Made by a program: the position numbers and the translations under genes. Under the pieces are notes generated by a model that did no database searches, was not told the origin of the DNA, and worked only from the letters and a program-made list of their open reading frames with translations. A stretch of 64,000 nt of DNA from Undibacterium paludis (GTDB taxonomy: Bacteria; Pseudomonadota; Gammaproteobacteria; Burkholderiales; Burkholderiaceae_D), in the NCBI RefSeq assembly GCF_022568815.1, contig NZ_JAKZHX010000008.1:124001-188000 (forward strand). The letters are read 5' to 3'. Shown in pieces: positions 34,505 through 43,678 of this stretch. Every line of letters begins with the position of its first letter. Positions within the stretch are counted from its first letter, which is position 1.

Positions 34505-35722
34505 TCACAAGGTTGATTCCGGCGCATCAGCAATTGCCTGCGCCGCTGGAAATGCCCGCACCAGATAACGCGCCGGATAGCCTTCCACTGCCTGCATCAG
34601 GTCGGCGGCAATCGTGCACAGGTCTTGCCAGCTCAGTATCTTGCTGTCGTATTCGCCTTCTGTCCCCTTGGGAATGACCATGGCAACCAGGTCGGTTCTT
34701 GGCAGCAGCGAGATCACACCCTGGGTCCAGGTCGACAAGGATGTCAGCTTGTCGGTGTCATTGTTCTTGAGTACGGTATAGCTGGCGACAAAAATGTCTT
34801 CGCCGTTTTTTTCATGCAGGGCGTCAAGCAATTCTTTTTGAGAACCATAGTCTTCGGCCAGTTGCGTGGTTTCCAGGTTCTTCAGTTTGTCTGCCACATC
34901 GGCATCTTCGGGCTGATGGCGCACTATCTGGCCATCGCGCAATTTATACATGTGGGCAGAGACAACACGGCCTTCCCGTTCTATGCAGGTTTGCGCATGT
35001 TCCAGCATCTTCAACTGGCTGCTGACCGAATTCGAGGCCGTCAGCAACAGACGGCCACGGGTAGGCACCATGATCACCGGGTCGCTGCCGCAACCGGCCC
35101 GAAATATCAGGTGGGGCAACAATAGCCGTGATGAATCATAGGCATCGTCCCACACCCCCGCCACCACACCATCGCCTAGCTTGACGAAGTTATCGCCAGT
35201 ACGGTCAGTCAGGTTCTCGATGGCTGCCTTCAGCGCATCTTCCATGCTGACGCCCCAGGTGTCGTAATTGGACTTGTTGACCAGGGCCATGGAGTGCTCG
35301 GTGTCATAGGCCAGCATCAGCACGGCGTCATCAGAAAAGGGGAGGGCGGCTCCGTCATACGACATGGGCTTGCCTTCCAGCATCGATGTCAGGCGCAGGT
35401 ACTCACCCTGGCCACGCGGCTTCAGGCTGGGCATCAGGTGCGGTCTGGCAGTGGCAAAATCATCGGGTATGCCGTCTATCTGCAAACCAGCCGTGTACTT
35501 CAGCAGCACGGTATCGCGCTGGCCCCTGGCTGCTGCGCAGTAGTCGCGATAGGCATTGTGCAGGTTCAGGACATGCGAGCCGTTGTCGCCAACCACCAGG
35601 CGGAATTCTGCTTCATCAAAATGGATGGTTGTCGCCAACCCGCGCGCACGGGCATATTTGATGACGATCTGGGCAAACTTGTGCGTCGAGGGTTTGGATC
35701 TGAATAAATCAAAAAATCCCAT
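34505..35722 (-). CDS. DUF1444-like protein
   Basis: 405 residues, cytosolic. Segment VLMLAYDTEHSMALVNKSNYDTWGVSMEDALKAAIENL resembles the DUF1444 (YtpQ-like) core. Begins MGFFDLFRSKPSTHKFAQIV after an AGGA site, which is why 35722 was chosen over an earlier in-frame start. Function unknown. Upstream gene of a two-gene operon with the PTH2-like protein. Confidence 0.65.
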   Translation of the reverse strand: MGFFDLFRSKPSTHKFAQIVIKYARARGLATTIHFDEAEFRLVVGDNGSHVLNLHNAYRDYCAAARGQRDTVLLKYTAGLQIDGIPDDFATARPHLMPSLKPRGQGEYLRLTSMLEGKPMSYDGAALPFSDDAVLMLAYDTEHSMALVNKSNYDTWGVSMEDALKAAIENLTDRTGDNFVKLGDGVVAGVWDDAYDSSRLLLPHLIFRAGCGSDPVIMVPTRGRLLLTASNSVSSQLKMLEHAQTCIEREGRVVSAHMYKLRDGQIVRHQPEDADVADKLKNLETTQLAEDYGSQKELLDALHEKNGEDIFVASYTVLKNNDTDKLTSLSTWTQGVISLLPRTDLVAMVIPKGTEGEYDSKILSWQDLCTIAADLMQAVEGYPARYLVRAFPAAQAIADAPESTL

Positions 35723-35805
35723 GTCTATCCTGCATCGTGTCTGATTTGGTAAAGCATAACCCTGATATGATAGCCGCAGGGCGCTCAGCTGTGTGATTTT
35801 GCTGC

Positions 35806-36849
35806 CTAGCGGTTTTTGCCGCTGGCTTCTACAACAATTTGATTCCCGCATTTGTCGACCTGCCTGCCAAAACCGTCGGCGTCGCCAACGAGTTTTTCCA
35901 GGCCCTTGCCTGTTTCAAAATGGACTGGTAGTTTCAGGCGTATCTCTTGCAGGTATTTGCCATCGACGCAGCTGAGCAGGATATTGCCGGCGACTTTTTC
36001 ACCTTCCTGTTTTTTGACCATATCAAAAAATTCATTGGCCGTGAAAGACTGACCCGCATGCGACACGATGAATTTACCAATGGCTGAATTATTGACTTCT
36101 TCCACTGCCGCCGCCGCTGTCCTGAAATAGGTGTCGGCATCGCGCGACTGGCAAACTCCGTGCTTGCTCCATTCATATTCGCCGAATTTGGTTTCAAACC
36201 TGAAGTTGGGCATCCATTTTTCTATGTGTGACACCGTGTCGGCAGACAGCTTGAGCGGCGTACCCGGGCAGTTGCCGTAATTGATACCGCATTCTTTTTT
36301 GTTGGGCCACAAGCCATGCAGGGTCAGGTTGGCGATCTTGAGCTTGCCACTATTGATGGCATCGCATTCCGGCTTTTTGCCATGATAAGGGAAATGCTCG
36401 CAAAAGCCCGGCTGCCAGGTGATGGCCAGTACATAACTGTCTTCCTGATTGGCTGTGCTGCACATGGCCTGGCGGCTGCCGCTGTTGCTCGTATTGCTGC
36501 TGCGGTCCTGACGTCGGCTATCAGACTGGGCCTGGTTGCCTTGTGTTTCTACCGCCTGGTCAAGCTGCGCCGTACCGCAGTCACGCGCCACCCAGCGCAG
36601 GCTGGGGTTGGCATTGGGTACGTCGACACGCAGCCAGCCATAGTCACCGGGTTTGTTGATCTCTTTGACGGCGTAACTGCTGCCAACGGTGGTCTGCAGG
36701 CCGTCAGGGTTTTTTTGTTTGGCAAACGAAGAATACAGTTCACAGGCCTTGCTGGCGGTGAAGCTGCCGTTGACGGGTTCGCTGGCGAGGCTGAGGCTGA
36801 CGGCGCCAACCAGGCTGGCAGCCAGGAACAGGGGGCGTAGTTTGAGCAT
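35806..36849 (-). CDS. Secreted ribonuclease T2 with N-terminal SH3-like region
   Basis: 347 residues. Signal peptide MLKLRPLFLAASLVGAVSLSLA; a short SH3-like part (about 35-95) with GDYGWLRVDVPNANPSLRWVA; a Ser/Asn/Arg linker; then RNase T2 with both active-site blocks, LTLHGLWPN (CAS I) and YEWSKHGVC (CAS II). It should cut RNA in the periplasm or outside the cell for nutrient scavenging. Confidence 0.88.
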   Translation of the reverse strand: MLKLRPLFLAASLVGAVSLSLASEPVNGSFTASKACELYSSFAKQKNPDGLQTTVGSSYAVKEINKPGDYGWLRVDVPNANPSLRWVARDCGTAQLDQAVETQGNQAQSDSRRQDRSSNTSNSGSRQAMCSTANQEDSYVLAITWQPGFCEHFPYHGKKPECDAINSGKLKIANLTLHGLWPNKKECGINYGNCPGTPLKLSADTVSHIEKWMPNFRFETKFGEYEWSKHGVCQSRDADTYFRTAAAAVEEVNNSAIGKFIVSHAGQSFTANEFFDMVKKQEGEKVAGNILLSCVDGKYLQEIRLKLPVHFETGKGLEKLVGDADGFGRQVDKCGNQIVVEASGKNR

Positions 36850-37377
36850 GAGGTTGGATGCGTTTTTATTCAGATTCGTTACGATAACATGATGGCGTGA
36901 CCGGAAGTGCTTTAGCGCTGCGAGAAGTTACAGCAAAAGCCCCTTGATTTCACAATCCAGGGTTTTACCTGCACACCCAAGAATGTGTTCCGTACCGAGC
37001 AACGAAAGCCACTGAACTCCAGCCTGCGCAGGAGTGCCGATTTCAAGGCTCTGAGGGTGATCAGAAATATCCTCCATTTGAGAGCGAAAACCCTGTGCAC
37101 GGCGATCTTCGTGACTGACGATACAGCTGCCGGTCCGGTATGCCTGGCCCGTTGAAAGCAGCTTGCTGCACCAGTGGCAAGCAAATAGCAGGTAAGTGTA
37201 AGCAAATGTTGCCATCAAGCGTGTAAATTCACTACCGAGTTGACACATAATTGTTGTTGGTGCAGCATCCGGGTGCTCTGGCGTCTTCCCGCTGCTCCTG
37301 TTTGTCTTGCTGCCAAGGCTGATCGGTTTGCATACGGTGTGCCCGTTATCCCCTGGTGTCATGTACAAAAGCAGCTC
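36850..37377. other. 528 bp stretch without a recognisable gene
   Basis: Between the divergent RNase T2 and spermidine-synthase-like genes. Open frames exist on both strands (for example 36928-37246 minus) but show no family resemblance or ribosome-binding site. Part near 37010-37050 resembles a short intergenic repeat (CCTGCGCAGGAGTG type). Otherwise I see nothing in it. Confidence 0.4.
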
Positions 37378-39774
37378 ATGAAAAAACTCAATGTCTTGTT
37401 TGGCGTATTTTTTTGCTCGGGTTTTGCCGCCCTGGCTTACCAGATCTATTTCGCCAAAAAGCTGGCCCTGGTATTTGGCAGCCAGTCCAGTGCCACTTAT
37501 ACCGTGCTGGCCATTTATATGGGCGGCATGGCCCTGGGGGCCGCCATCGGTGCGCGCATCGCCAGAAGCACAACGAGGCCGGTGCACCTGTATGCCATTG
37601 CCGAATTGATCGTGGCCCTGTACTGCCTGTTCACACCCGGCATTTTTTCGCTGGCACATGATGCCTATCTGGTGGCAGCAGACGGTATTCGCCCTGACTC
37701 GTCAAGGCTGGTGCTATACCAGATATTGCTGGGCTCCCTGGTGCTGGCGGTGCCTACCATATTGATGGGCCTGACTTTTCCGCTGCTGGTGCGCGCGGCC
37801 AGTAATTTGCGCTCCTGCCTGGGTTCCATTGCCGGTTTTTATTCTTCCAATACCTTTGGTGCTGCGGTCGGCGCCTTGCTGGCAGGTTATGTATTGATAC
37901 CGGCCATAGGCATGAACGGCACCTTGTGGCTGTCGACTGCGCTCGATGTGCTGGTTGCCATGGTGGCTTTTTATATTGCCGGCAAAGATGAGGTCGACAG
38001 CCTTGATACCGCTGTTGCCCCTGTTGCCACTGTTGCCACTGTTGCAAATGAAGCAGTTGTGGCAAACAAGGCAGACGATGACAGTGCCCGCCGCCTGGGT
38101 TTGCTGGTCCTGTTTGCTGTCGGTGCGATTACCCTGATGATGGAAGTGTCGACCATCCATATGCTGGCTGTAGTGATAGGCAATAGCGCCTATGCTTTTT
38201 CGCTGATGCTGTCCTGCTTTCTCGGCGGCCTGGCACTGGGTGGCCGCTTTGCCGGACGCCAGGCAGAAAAGCATGTCCATGCCACTCATCATCAACGCAT
38301 ACGCGATGGCCTGTCGCTGCTGATGTTCTGCATCCTGGGTTCCACCTTTTTATGGACGGCGGCTTCTGTCTACTTCATCATGCTGGCGCAAATGCATGTC
38401 GCCCATTCGTTCTGGCTGCGTGAGCTGCTGCGTGCCATTCCTGCTGCTGTCATCATCATTCCACCTGCTTTTGCCATTGGCGCCCTGTATCCGGTCAGCA
38501 TGGCCGCGGCATCGGGGGGCAGGCATGATGACATCGGTTTCCCTTCGGCTATCAATACCCTGGGTAATATCGTCGGTGTGCTGCTGGCCGGCTTCATTCT
38601 CCTGCCTGTCATCGGTGGTTTCCAGATTGCCCTGGTTTGTGCCGCCATCGTCTTTGTTCTTTTGCTGGCTACGGGCGCCAGCATGATGCCAGGCTGGTCC
38701 ATGATACAGCGCTATGGCGCATCAGCGATTTCCCTGGTTTTTTTACTGATCGCACCCAAGCAGCTTGATCTTAAATTGATAGCGACCGGCACCAATGTGT
38801 ATTTCCACCTGCCTTACTACCTGGGCTGGGATGTTACTGATCATGCAGAAAGTGCCGATGGCGGCATCACTGCCGTCATGACGCACCATGATGAAAAAAC
38901 CAATACCGACCATAAAACCCTGACTACCAACGGCAAGTTCCAGGGTAATAACATCATGAGCGACCACAGCGAAATGGGGCCGCAACTTGGCTATGGCCTG
39001 GCGCCGATGCGCCACCTGTCCAACTATGACAGGGCGCTGGTGATAGGCTATGGGACTGGTGTCACTTCCATGGTCGTGCATGAATCCGGCTTCAAGAACC
39101 TGGACGTCGTCGACCTCAGCAAGGATGTGGTCGACATAGCCAACCGCAATTTTGCCGATGTCAACCAGAACGTCGGCAAAGCGCCCGGCGTCGCCTTCTA
39201 TTACACTGACGGCCGCAACTACCTGTCACTGACAAAAAATCGTTATGACCTGATTTCCATACAGGTGACGTCCATCTGGTTCGCCGGTGCCGCATCGCTG
39301 TATAACCGCGAGTTTTATCAACTGGCCGCCAGCAGGCTCAAAGACGACGGTGTGCTCAAGCAATGGTTCCAGCTGAATCACATGAGCAAAGCCAATATCC
39401 ATGTGATATTGTCCAGTGCCGCTGCCTCGTTCCGTCATGTGTGGGTGTATGTCGTCGGTTCGCAGGGCGCCATTATTGCCAGCAATAGCGACCATGCCTT
39501 CCCTTCGGACGACAAGAACGCCAGGCTGATCAGCATGGCCGACAACAAAATCATGAAGCCCTATATCGACCTTTATCCCAAAGGCGTCGACACCATCAAA
39601 GAATCCCTGATATTGCAGCCAGACCAGGTCAGGCGCATGTTGGCAAGCCATGCGACGGCGCTGTCCGACGATAACAACCTGCTGCTTGAATACAGCACCC
39701 CCAAGGGCAATGCACTGCATGATGCAGAATTCAGGGATAATCTTGATTACCTCAAGAAGTTCGCCAGCCTGTAG
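37378..39774 (+). CDS. Membrane-fused spermidine-synthase-like protein
   Basis: 798 residues. The N-terminal about 500 residues have some fourteen hydrophobic helices of the MFS-like kind found fused to spermidine synthases (GFAALAYQIYFAKKLALVFGSQSSA...). The C-terminal methyltransferase-fold domain has ALVIGYGTGVTSMVVHESGFKNLDVVDLSKDVVDIA and DGRNYLSLTKNRYDLISIQ. It probably transfers an aminopropyl or methyl group to a membrane-bound substrate; polyamine synthesis is not certain. ATG 37378 was chosen because the 46 codons upstream have no membrane-protein character. A VAPVATVATVA low-complexity loop separates two helices. Confidence 0.82.
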   Translation: MKKLNVLFGVFFCSGFAALAYQIYFAKKLALVFGSQSSATYTVLAIYMGGMALGAAIGARIARSTTRPVHLYAIAELIVALYCLFTPGIFSLAHDAYLVAADGIRPDSSRLVLYQILLGSLVLAVPTILMGLTFPLLVRAASNLRSCLGSIAGFYSSNTFGAAVGALLAGYVLIPAIGMNGTLWLSTALDVLVAMVAFYIAGKDEVDSLDTAVAPVATVATVANEAVVANKADDDSARRLGLLVLFAVGAITLMMEVSTIHMLAVVIGNSAYAFSLMLSCFLGGLALGGRFAGRQAEKHVHATHHQRIRDGLSLLMFCILGSTFLWTAASVYFIMLAQMHVAHSFWLRELLRAIPAAVIIIPPAFAIGALYPVSMAAASGGRHDDIGFPSAINTLGNIVGVLLAGFILLPVIGGFQIALVCAAIVFVLLLATGASMMPGWSMIQRYGASAISLVFLLIAPKQLDLKLIATGTNVYFHLPYYLGWDVTDHAESADGGITAVMTHHDEKTNTDHKTLTTNGKFQGNNIMSDHSEMGPQLGYGLAPMRHLSNYDRALVIGYGTGVTSMVVHESGFKNLDVVDLSKDVVDIANRNFADVNQNVGKAPGVAFYYTDGRNYLSLTKNRYDLISIQVTSIWFAGAASLYNREFYQLAASRLKDDGVLKQWFQLNHMSKANIHVILSSAAASFRHVWVYVVGSQGAIIASNSDHAFPSDDKNARLISMADNKIMKPYIDLYPKGVDTIKESLILQPDQVRRMLASHATALSDDNNLLLEYSTPKGNALHDAEFRDNLDYLKKFASL

Positions 39775-39975
39775 TGACCTGTATCGTATGGCCGCTGTCT
39801 GGAAACTTTACCTGCCGCTCCTATGACCAGTTGATACGGAATGATTAAGCGGCAGCACCGCATTTGCTGACACGCCTGCAGAATCCACGGCAATACGGTA
39901 CTTCACACACACCGCATACAGACTTCACAGTCGCTTGCTAGACTGCCGCATCTTCATTCCTGATCCTGCTTCCCC

Positions 39976-40566
39976 ATGTCCTCACTTGTCGCCCATGTCG
40001 CCGTTGGCATGACAGTGTATTTTCGCAGTGCTCGCGTTAGTGGCAGACCATGGCGGGGTCATGTTGGATTGGCTGTATTGATCCTGCTGGCCATCATGCC
40101 CGACTTTGATTATTTTGCGATCTGGCTCCTGCATGTACGTTTTGCACTGCGATTCACCCATTCGCTATTCTTTTGCCTGATGATCAGCGCCATGGTCTGG
40201 CTATTGATCCGTACGTGGCGCCGACCAGATATGCTGCCGCTGAGCCTGGTATCGCTGCTGCTGGCCAGTTGCTCACACCTGCTGCTGGATTTGCTGGTAG
40301 GGCGCTCACTGCCCTTGCTCTGGCCCTTTGCCAATACCGAACTGGCGCTGCCCCTGGCAATGCTGCCGGGTGCTGCACATACCGGCCTGCTCAGCTATGA
40401 ATTCTGGCGCAACCTGATCGTCGAGTCCTGCATCCTGCTGCCAGTATTGGCTGCGGTACTGCTTGGCACATACAGGCGGTTACGCCGCAAACACCTGCCT
40501 GAAATTTTGCTGGTGCTGCCCTTGTGGGCGGGCTGTATTTTCTATGGTACTTACCTGCAGGTTTGA
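39976..40566 (+). CDS. Membrane-bound metal-dependent hydrolase (YdjM/DUF457 type)
   Basis: 196 residues with about four helices. Conserved acidic/His sites typical of the family: AIMPDFDYFAIW, RFTHSLFFCLM and CSHLLLDLL. It may act on phospholipids or be a regulator of membrane homeostasis. It ends 10 bp before a convergent LysR stop with no visible terminator between. Confidence 0.75.
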   Translation: MSSLVAHVAVGMTVYFRSARVSGRPWRGHVGLAVLILLAIMPDFDYFAIWLLHVRFALRFTHSLFFCLMISAMVWLLIRTWRRPDMLPLSLVSLLLASCSHLLLDLLVGRSLPLLWPFANTELALPLAMLPGAAHTGLLSYEFWRNLIVESCILLPVLAAVLLGTYRRLRRKHLPEILLVLPLWAGCIFYGTYLQV

Positions 40567-40576
40567 TGACATCAAA

Positions 40577-41581
40577 TCATGCTCCGACGATACGCATCCT
40601 GGCCGGATGGCTGATGCCCAGCGCCCTGAGTTTTTCTTCGCAGACGCGGTGGATGCAATGGCGCATCCATACGTCTTCTTCCGGATGAGGAAACTTGCTG
40701 GCAATAAAATCGACAAAGCGCCTGACCTTGGCTGACAACTGGCGGCGGCTTGGGTACACCATCGAGACAGAGAGCGCACCAAAGCAATGCTCAGGGAATA
40801 GCCTGACCATGCGCCCCATGGCCAGATCATCACCCACCTGAAAAGACGGCCGCAAGACCAGACCCATACCGGCCAGCGCGCAGGCTCGCAGCATATCGGC
40901 ATTATTGCTGATAACCTGGCTCTGGATGGGGATGCTGCGGTAAGAGTCACGCCCGATACGTTTGTCAAAAGCCATCCAGTTATCGCGCAAAAAATCATAG
41001 CTGGGGTTGAGGCAAAGATGCTGGGAGATTTCTTCAGGCGTAGCAGGCGTGCCATGTTTTGCCAGGTAGTCTGGCGAAGCGCAGAGCAAGATTTCAGACG
41101 TGGCCAGCTTGCGCGACACCATGTCCCCATCGACTTTCTGCACATCCAGGTAAAAGCCCACATCGATGGCTTCTTCAACCAGATCAACATGACGGTCAGT
41201 GATTTTTACATCAAGCACGACATCGGGATAATGACGCGCAAATTCCGGCAACAGCGGCCCCAGCTGCGCCTTGCCAAACTGTGGCACAGAATAAATACGC
41301 AGGGTGCCGCTGGGCTTTTTGGCCGCGTACGAGGCAATTGCATCAGCATCATCAATATCGCTGAGTATGGTGCGCACACGATCTATGTACACCTGGCCCG
41401 TCTCGGTCAGCGACAGTTTGCGGGTAGAACGGTTGAGCAACCGCGTGCCCAGATGATTTTCCAGGTCCGCCAGATAGCGCGTCACTACCGCCTTCGACAT
41501 ACTCAAAGCCTGCGCTGCCCTGGCAAAATTGCCCAGCTCGACAACCTTGGCAAAAATCCGCATTGACTGCAATCTATCCAT
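40577..41581 (-). CDS. LysR-family regulator (CrgA-like)
   Basis: 334 residues. MDRLQSMRIFAKVVELGNFARAAQALSMSKAVVTRYLADLENHLGTRLLNRSTRKLSLTETG is the classic LysR HTH of the CrgA/AaeR group, with the effector domain after residue 90. No divergent neighbour within 270 bp except the tRNA. The target is unclear. Confidence 0.9.
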   Translation of the reverse strand: MDRLQSMRIFAKVVELGNFARAAQALSMSKAVVTRYLADLENHLGTRLLNRSTRKLSLTETGQVYIDRVRTILSDIDDADAIASYAAKKPSGTLRIYSVPQFGKAQLGPLLPEFARHYPDVVLDVKITDRHVDLVEEAIDVGFYLDVQKVDGDMVSRKLATSEILLCASPDYLAKHGTPATPEEISQHLCLNPSYDFLRDNWMAFDKRIGRDSYRSIPIQSQVISNNADMLRACALAGMGLVLRPSFQVGDDLAMGRMVRLFPEHCFGALSVSMVYPSRRQLSAKVRRFVDFIASKFPHPEEDVWMRHCIHRVCEEKLRALGISHPARMRIVGA

Positions 41582-41852
41582 TTCAGGTCTTTACTGTTGC
41601 CGGTCTGACGACCGTCCATTCCTGCTCCGCCAGAATCCAACGGACCGATACCGGCAAACTGTCCCTGGACAATGCATGGCAAAGGCCACAACCTGTCAAT
41701 CCATCCTGAGCGGACTATTCCCGTTTGGGGAAACAAAACACTTGCACAGACAAACCAAACCATGTGTCGCAAAAGCTGCTGACAGACAGCGCGGATACAT
41801 AAGAGCCGCATCAATTTTTGCCCGTGCGCAAGCCATCAAAGGCATTGTTCAC

Positions 41853-41926
41853 TGGAGCGGGTGAAGGGAATCGAACCCTCGTATGAAGCTTGGGAAGCTG
41901 CCGTTCTACCATTAAACTACACCCGC
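41853..41926 (-). tRNA. tRNA-Gly (anticodon CCC)
   Basis: On the minus strand it reads GCGGGTGTAGTTTAATGG..., with anticodon loop TTCCCAA and stem AGC/GCT, T-arm GAGGGTTCGATTCCCTT, acceptor CACCCGC and encoded CCA. The cloverleaf pairs fully by eye. AT-richer DNA begins on its 5' side. Confidence 0.93.
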
Positions 41927-42092
41927 ATAAGCTACATTCTACGCGGGTTTTTGCTGTTTTGGCAATTTGCTTGTTTTTGACGAGGTGCTGGCACTGGTAG
42001 AACGGGCTTATTTCTGACCGGATAGGATAAGGCAATAGTTGTAGGCAATGAATGACAGGAGAAAATGAATTTAAAGGCGATGTTGGTCAAGA

Positions 42093-42419
42093 TTACAATG
42101 GTGTCTTAGACTTGAGTTCTGTTTTGTATTCATATTTCTTAAAAGGCAAGGAAGGTATCCAACTATGTTCCAGGCAAATTTCAAATTTCCTCCTTGAGTC
42201 GTCTTCAGCCCGAAACCATATCTTGGATGGGCCTCTGCCACACAAAAACCGCACAGTCTCCATTTCGATCATTTGCAACGAATTCAACTTTGACCAACTT
42301 ACTGCCGAGAGCAGGACTTTCATTTTTTTATTGGCCACATCCAGTCTGATTAAAAAATAGATTGGCGATACCATCCACACAAGTAGGAAAAGATCATTCA
42401 TAAATTCAAAAAAGTTCAT
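42093..42419 (-). CDS. Small hypothetical membrane-associated protein
   Basis: 108 residues starting MNFFEFMNDLFLLVWMVSPIYFLIRL, one N-terminal helix, then a soluble basic part. AT-rich codon use unlike the genes before the tRNA, as is the next gene. Weak ribosome-binding site. Could be a real accessory gene or a chance frame. Confidence 0.42.
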   Translation of the reverse strand: MNFFEFMNDLFLLVWMVSPIYFLIRLDVANKKMKVLLSAVSWSKLNSLQMIEMETVRFLCGRGPSKIWFRAEDDSRRKFEICLEHSWIPSLPFKKYEYKTELKSKTPL

Positions 42420-42515
42420 TCCATTTATCTACACTATTAAAAAGCACTGATTAATTTAACTTGCGAGCAAAAAAATCGTCCTGAGCCATTCATTTTATTG
42501 AGTCAGTATAAATTT

Positions 42516-43184
42516 TTATGGCGATCTACCGGAATTATCTTGTTTTACTTCCTTCTTATCCTTCTTATATAGGACAGAAAATTTTGGTTTAATGTGCTCA
42601 CGATCCCAGGTAAAGACGACTTCGCTTACCGCCGGATTATTGCTATCATCGGCAGCATGAAAATCAGATACCGGATTGTATGAGAGGTATACGTTAGTGT
42701 CATTCAAATAAAAATACCCCAAACTCTTATAACCAGGGTTCAATATGTAAACGGGGTTTTCATACTCATCGGTAATATTTTTAGCACTCAGTTGCATAGC
42801 GGGATCGTAATAAATCGTCAAATTCGCGCTCACTAATGCTGTTTCCTCACGGCTATCACTTGGATCAAACTGGCGAGCATAGGCAATTGCCACAATGCTG
42901 CTTCCCTTCGGTATTTTTTTTTCTCGTAGATATAGCTCAGCGTCTGGCTCCCCACTCTTGGAACCGGGTACCAACTCAATATTCAGAATGTGTTCAAGTT
43001 GTTTGACGTCGGTAATGCCCGCCTTGGCAACGCGAATCACTAAGGCATCAAATTGAGATTGAATCACAGATATTTTGGGGCTGCTTTGTTTCTTCATTTT
43101 TACAGGGATTTGCTTCTGGTCGGATGCAAATCCCTGCCCCATAAAAACAGCACCCATGACTAGCAGTGTGAAAATTTTTAACAT
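42516..43184 (-). CDS. Secreted protein of unknown function
   Basis: 222 residues with signal peptide MLKIFTLLVMGAVFMGQGFA. The mature part has a Lys-rich start (KKQSSPKISVIQSQFDALVIRVAKAG) and a beta-rich end (LGYFYLNDTNVYLSYNPVSD, VVFTWDREHIKPKFSVLYKKDKKE). AT-rich. I recognise no family. Confidence 0.65.
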   Translation of the reverse strand: MLKIFTLLVMGAVFMGQGFASDQKQIPVKMKKQSSPKISVIQSQFDALVIRVAKAGITDVKQLEHILNIELVPGSKSGEPDAELYLREKKIPKGSSIVAIAYARQFDPSDSREETALVSANLTIYYDPAMQLSAKNITDEYENPVYILNPGYKSLGYFYLNDTNVYLSYNPVSDFHAADDSNNPAVSEVVFTWDREHIKPKFSVLYKKDKKEVKQDNSGRSP

Positions 43185-43678
43185 AACGGTGAGCCTTTAT
43201 TATTGTAAAACGCATATTTTGCTTCCATTTGAATTTCTATCTAAGGTTGTATTCACCGCTGCCTGCGTAGATACGATTAGTGTAACGTAATCGCAAGCAT
43301 ACCGAGACTGGAAAATACTGATAACCACTTTCGACCAACGCACGCTCGCCATAGCAGATCGTCAGCAGATTTTGAGAAGGCGACCAATTCCCGTGAATAT
43401 CCGTTTAGCTCGTTGATATTGCTCTAGTGGGTGCCGGAGCTTGAACGTCGTGGTGGCCTCAGGCCCCAGCTCACAGCAGGGGGCAATGCCAACTAGTGGA
43501 CTGACATTATGCACATCACGCGATGTAAAGAAGCAAAAAATTTCTACTGTATTTTGGAACCATTGTTCTCAGCAGCTCACTCATGATACAGAAAACCTAT
43601 CTGATATCCACTCTTAACCGTCATGTATGGCATGTCATTATTTGATGGTTGTTTTTTTGCCGTGAAAGGTCGCGCATT
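43185..43678. other. 494 bp repeat-bearing intergenic region
   Basis: Holds two repeat pieces: 43272-43297 (GATACGATTAGTGTAACGTAATCGCA), related to the arms at 51.9 and 52.0 kb and to 48566-48590; and 43491-43508 (AACTAGTGGACTGACATT), which resembles one end of the hairpin-core element. No gene is seen between them. Confidence 0.45.

Noticed and set aside
36928..37246. 106-residue minus-strand frame
   Set aside because: No ribosome-binding site, no recognisable domain, and part of it (GTPAQAGVQ) looks like translated intergenic repeat.
37240..37377. Upstream extension of the membrane-fused spermidine-synthase-like gene
   Set aside because: The 46 extra residues are Cys/Trp-rich and unlike the family; MKKLNVLFGVFF at 37378 is the natural start.
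41853..41926. tRNA-Gly as the attachment site of the AT-rich island
   Set aside because: The AT-rich genes lie on the 5' side of the tRNA, not the 3' side, and I see no integrase or second copy of the tRNA 3' end.
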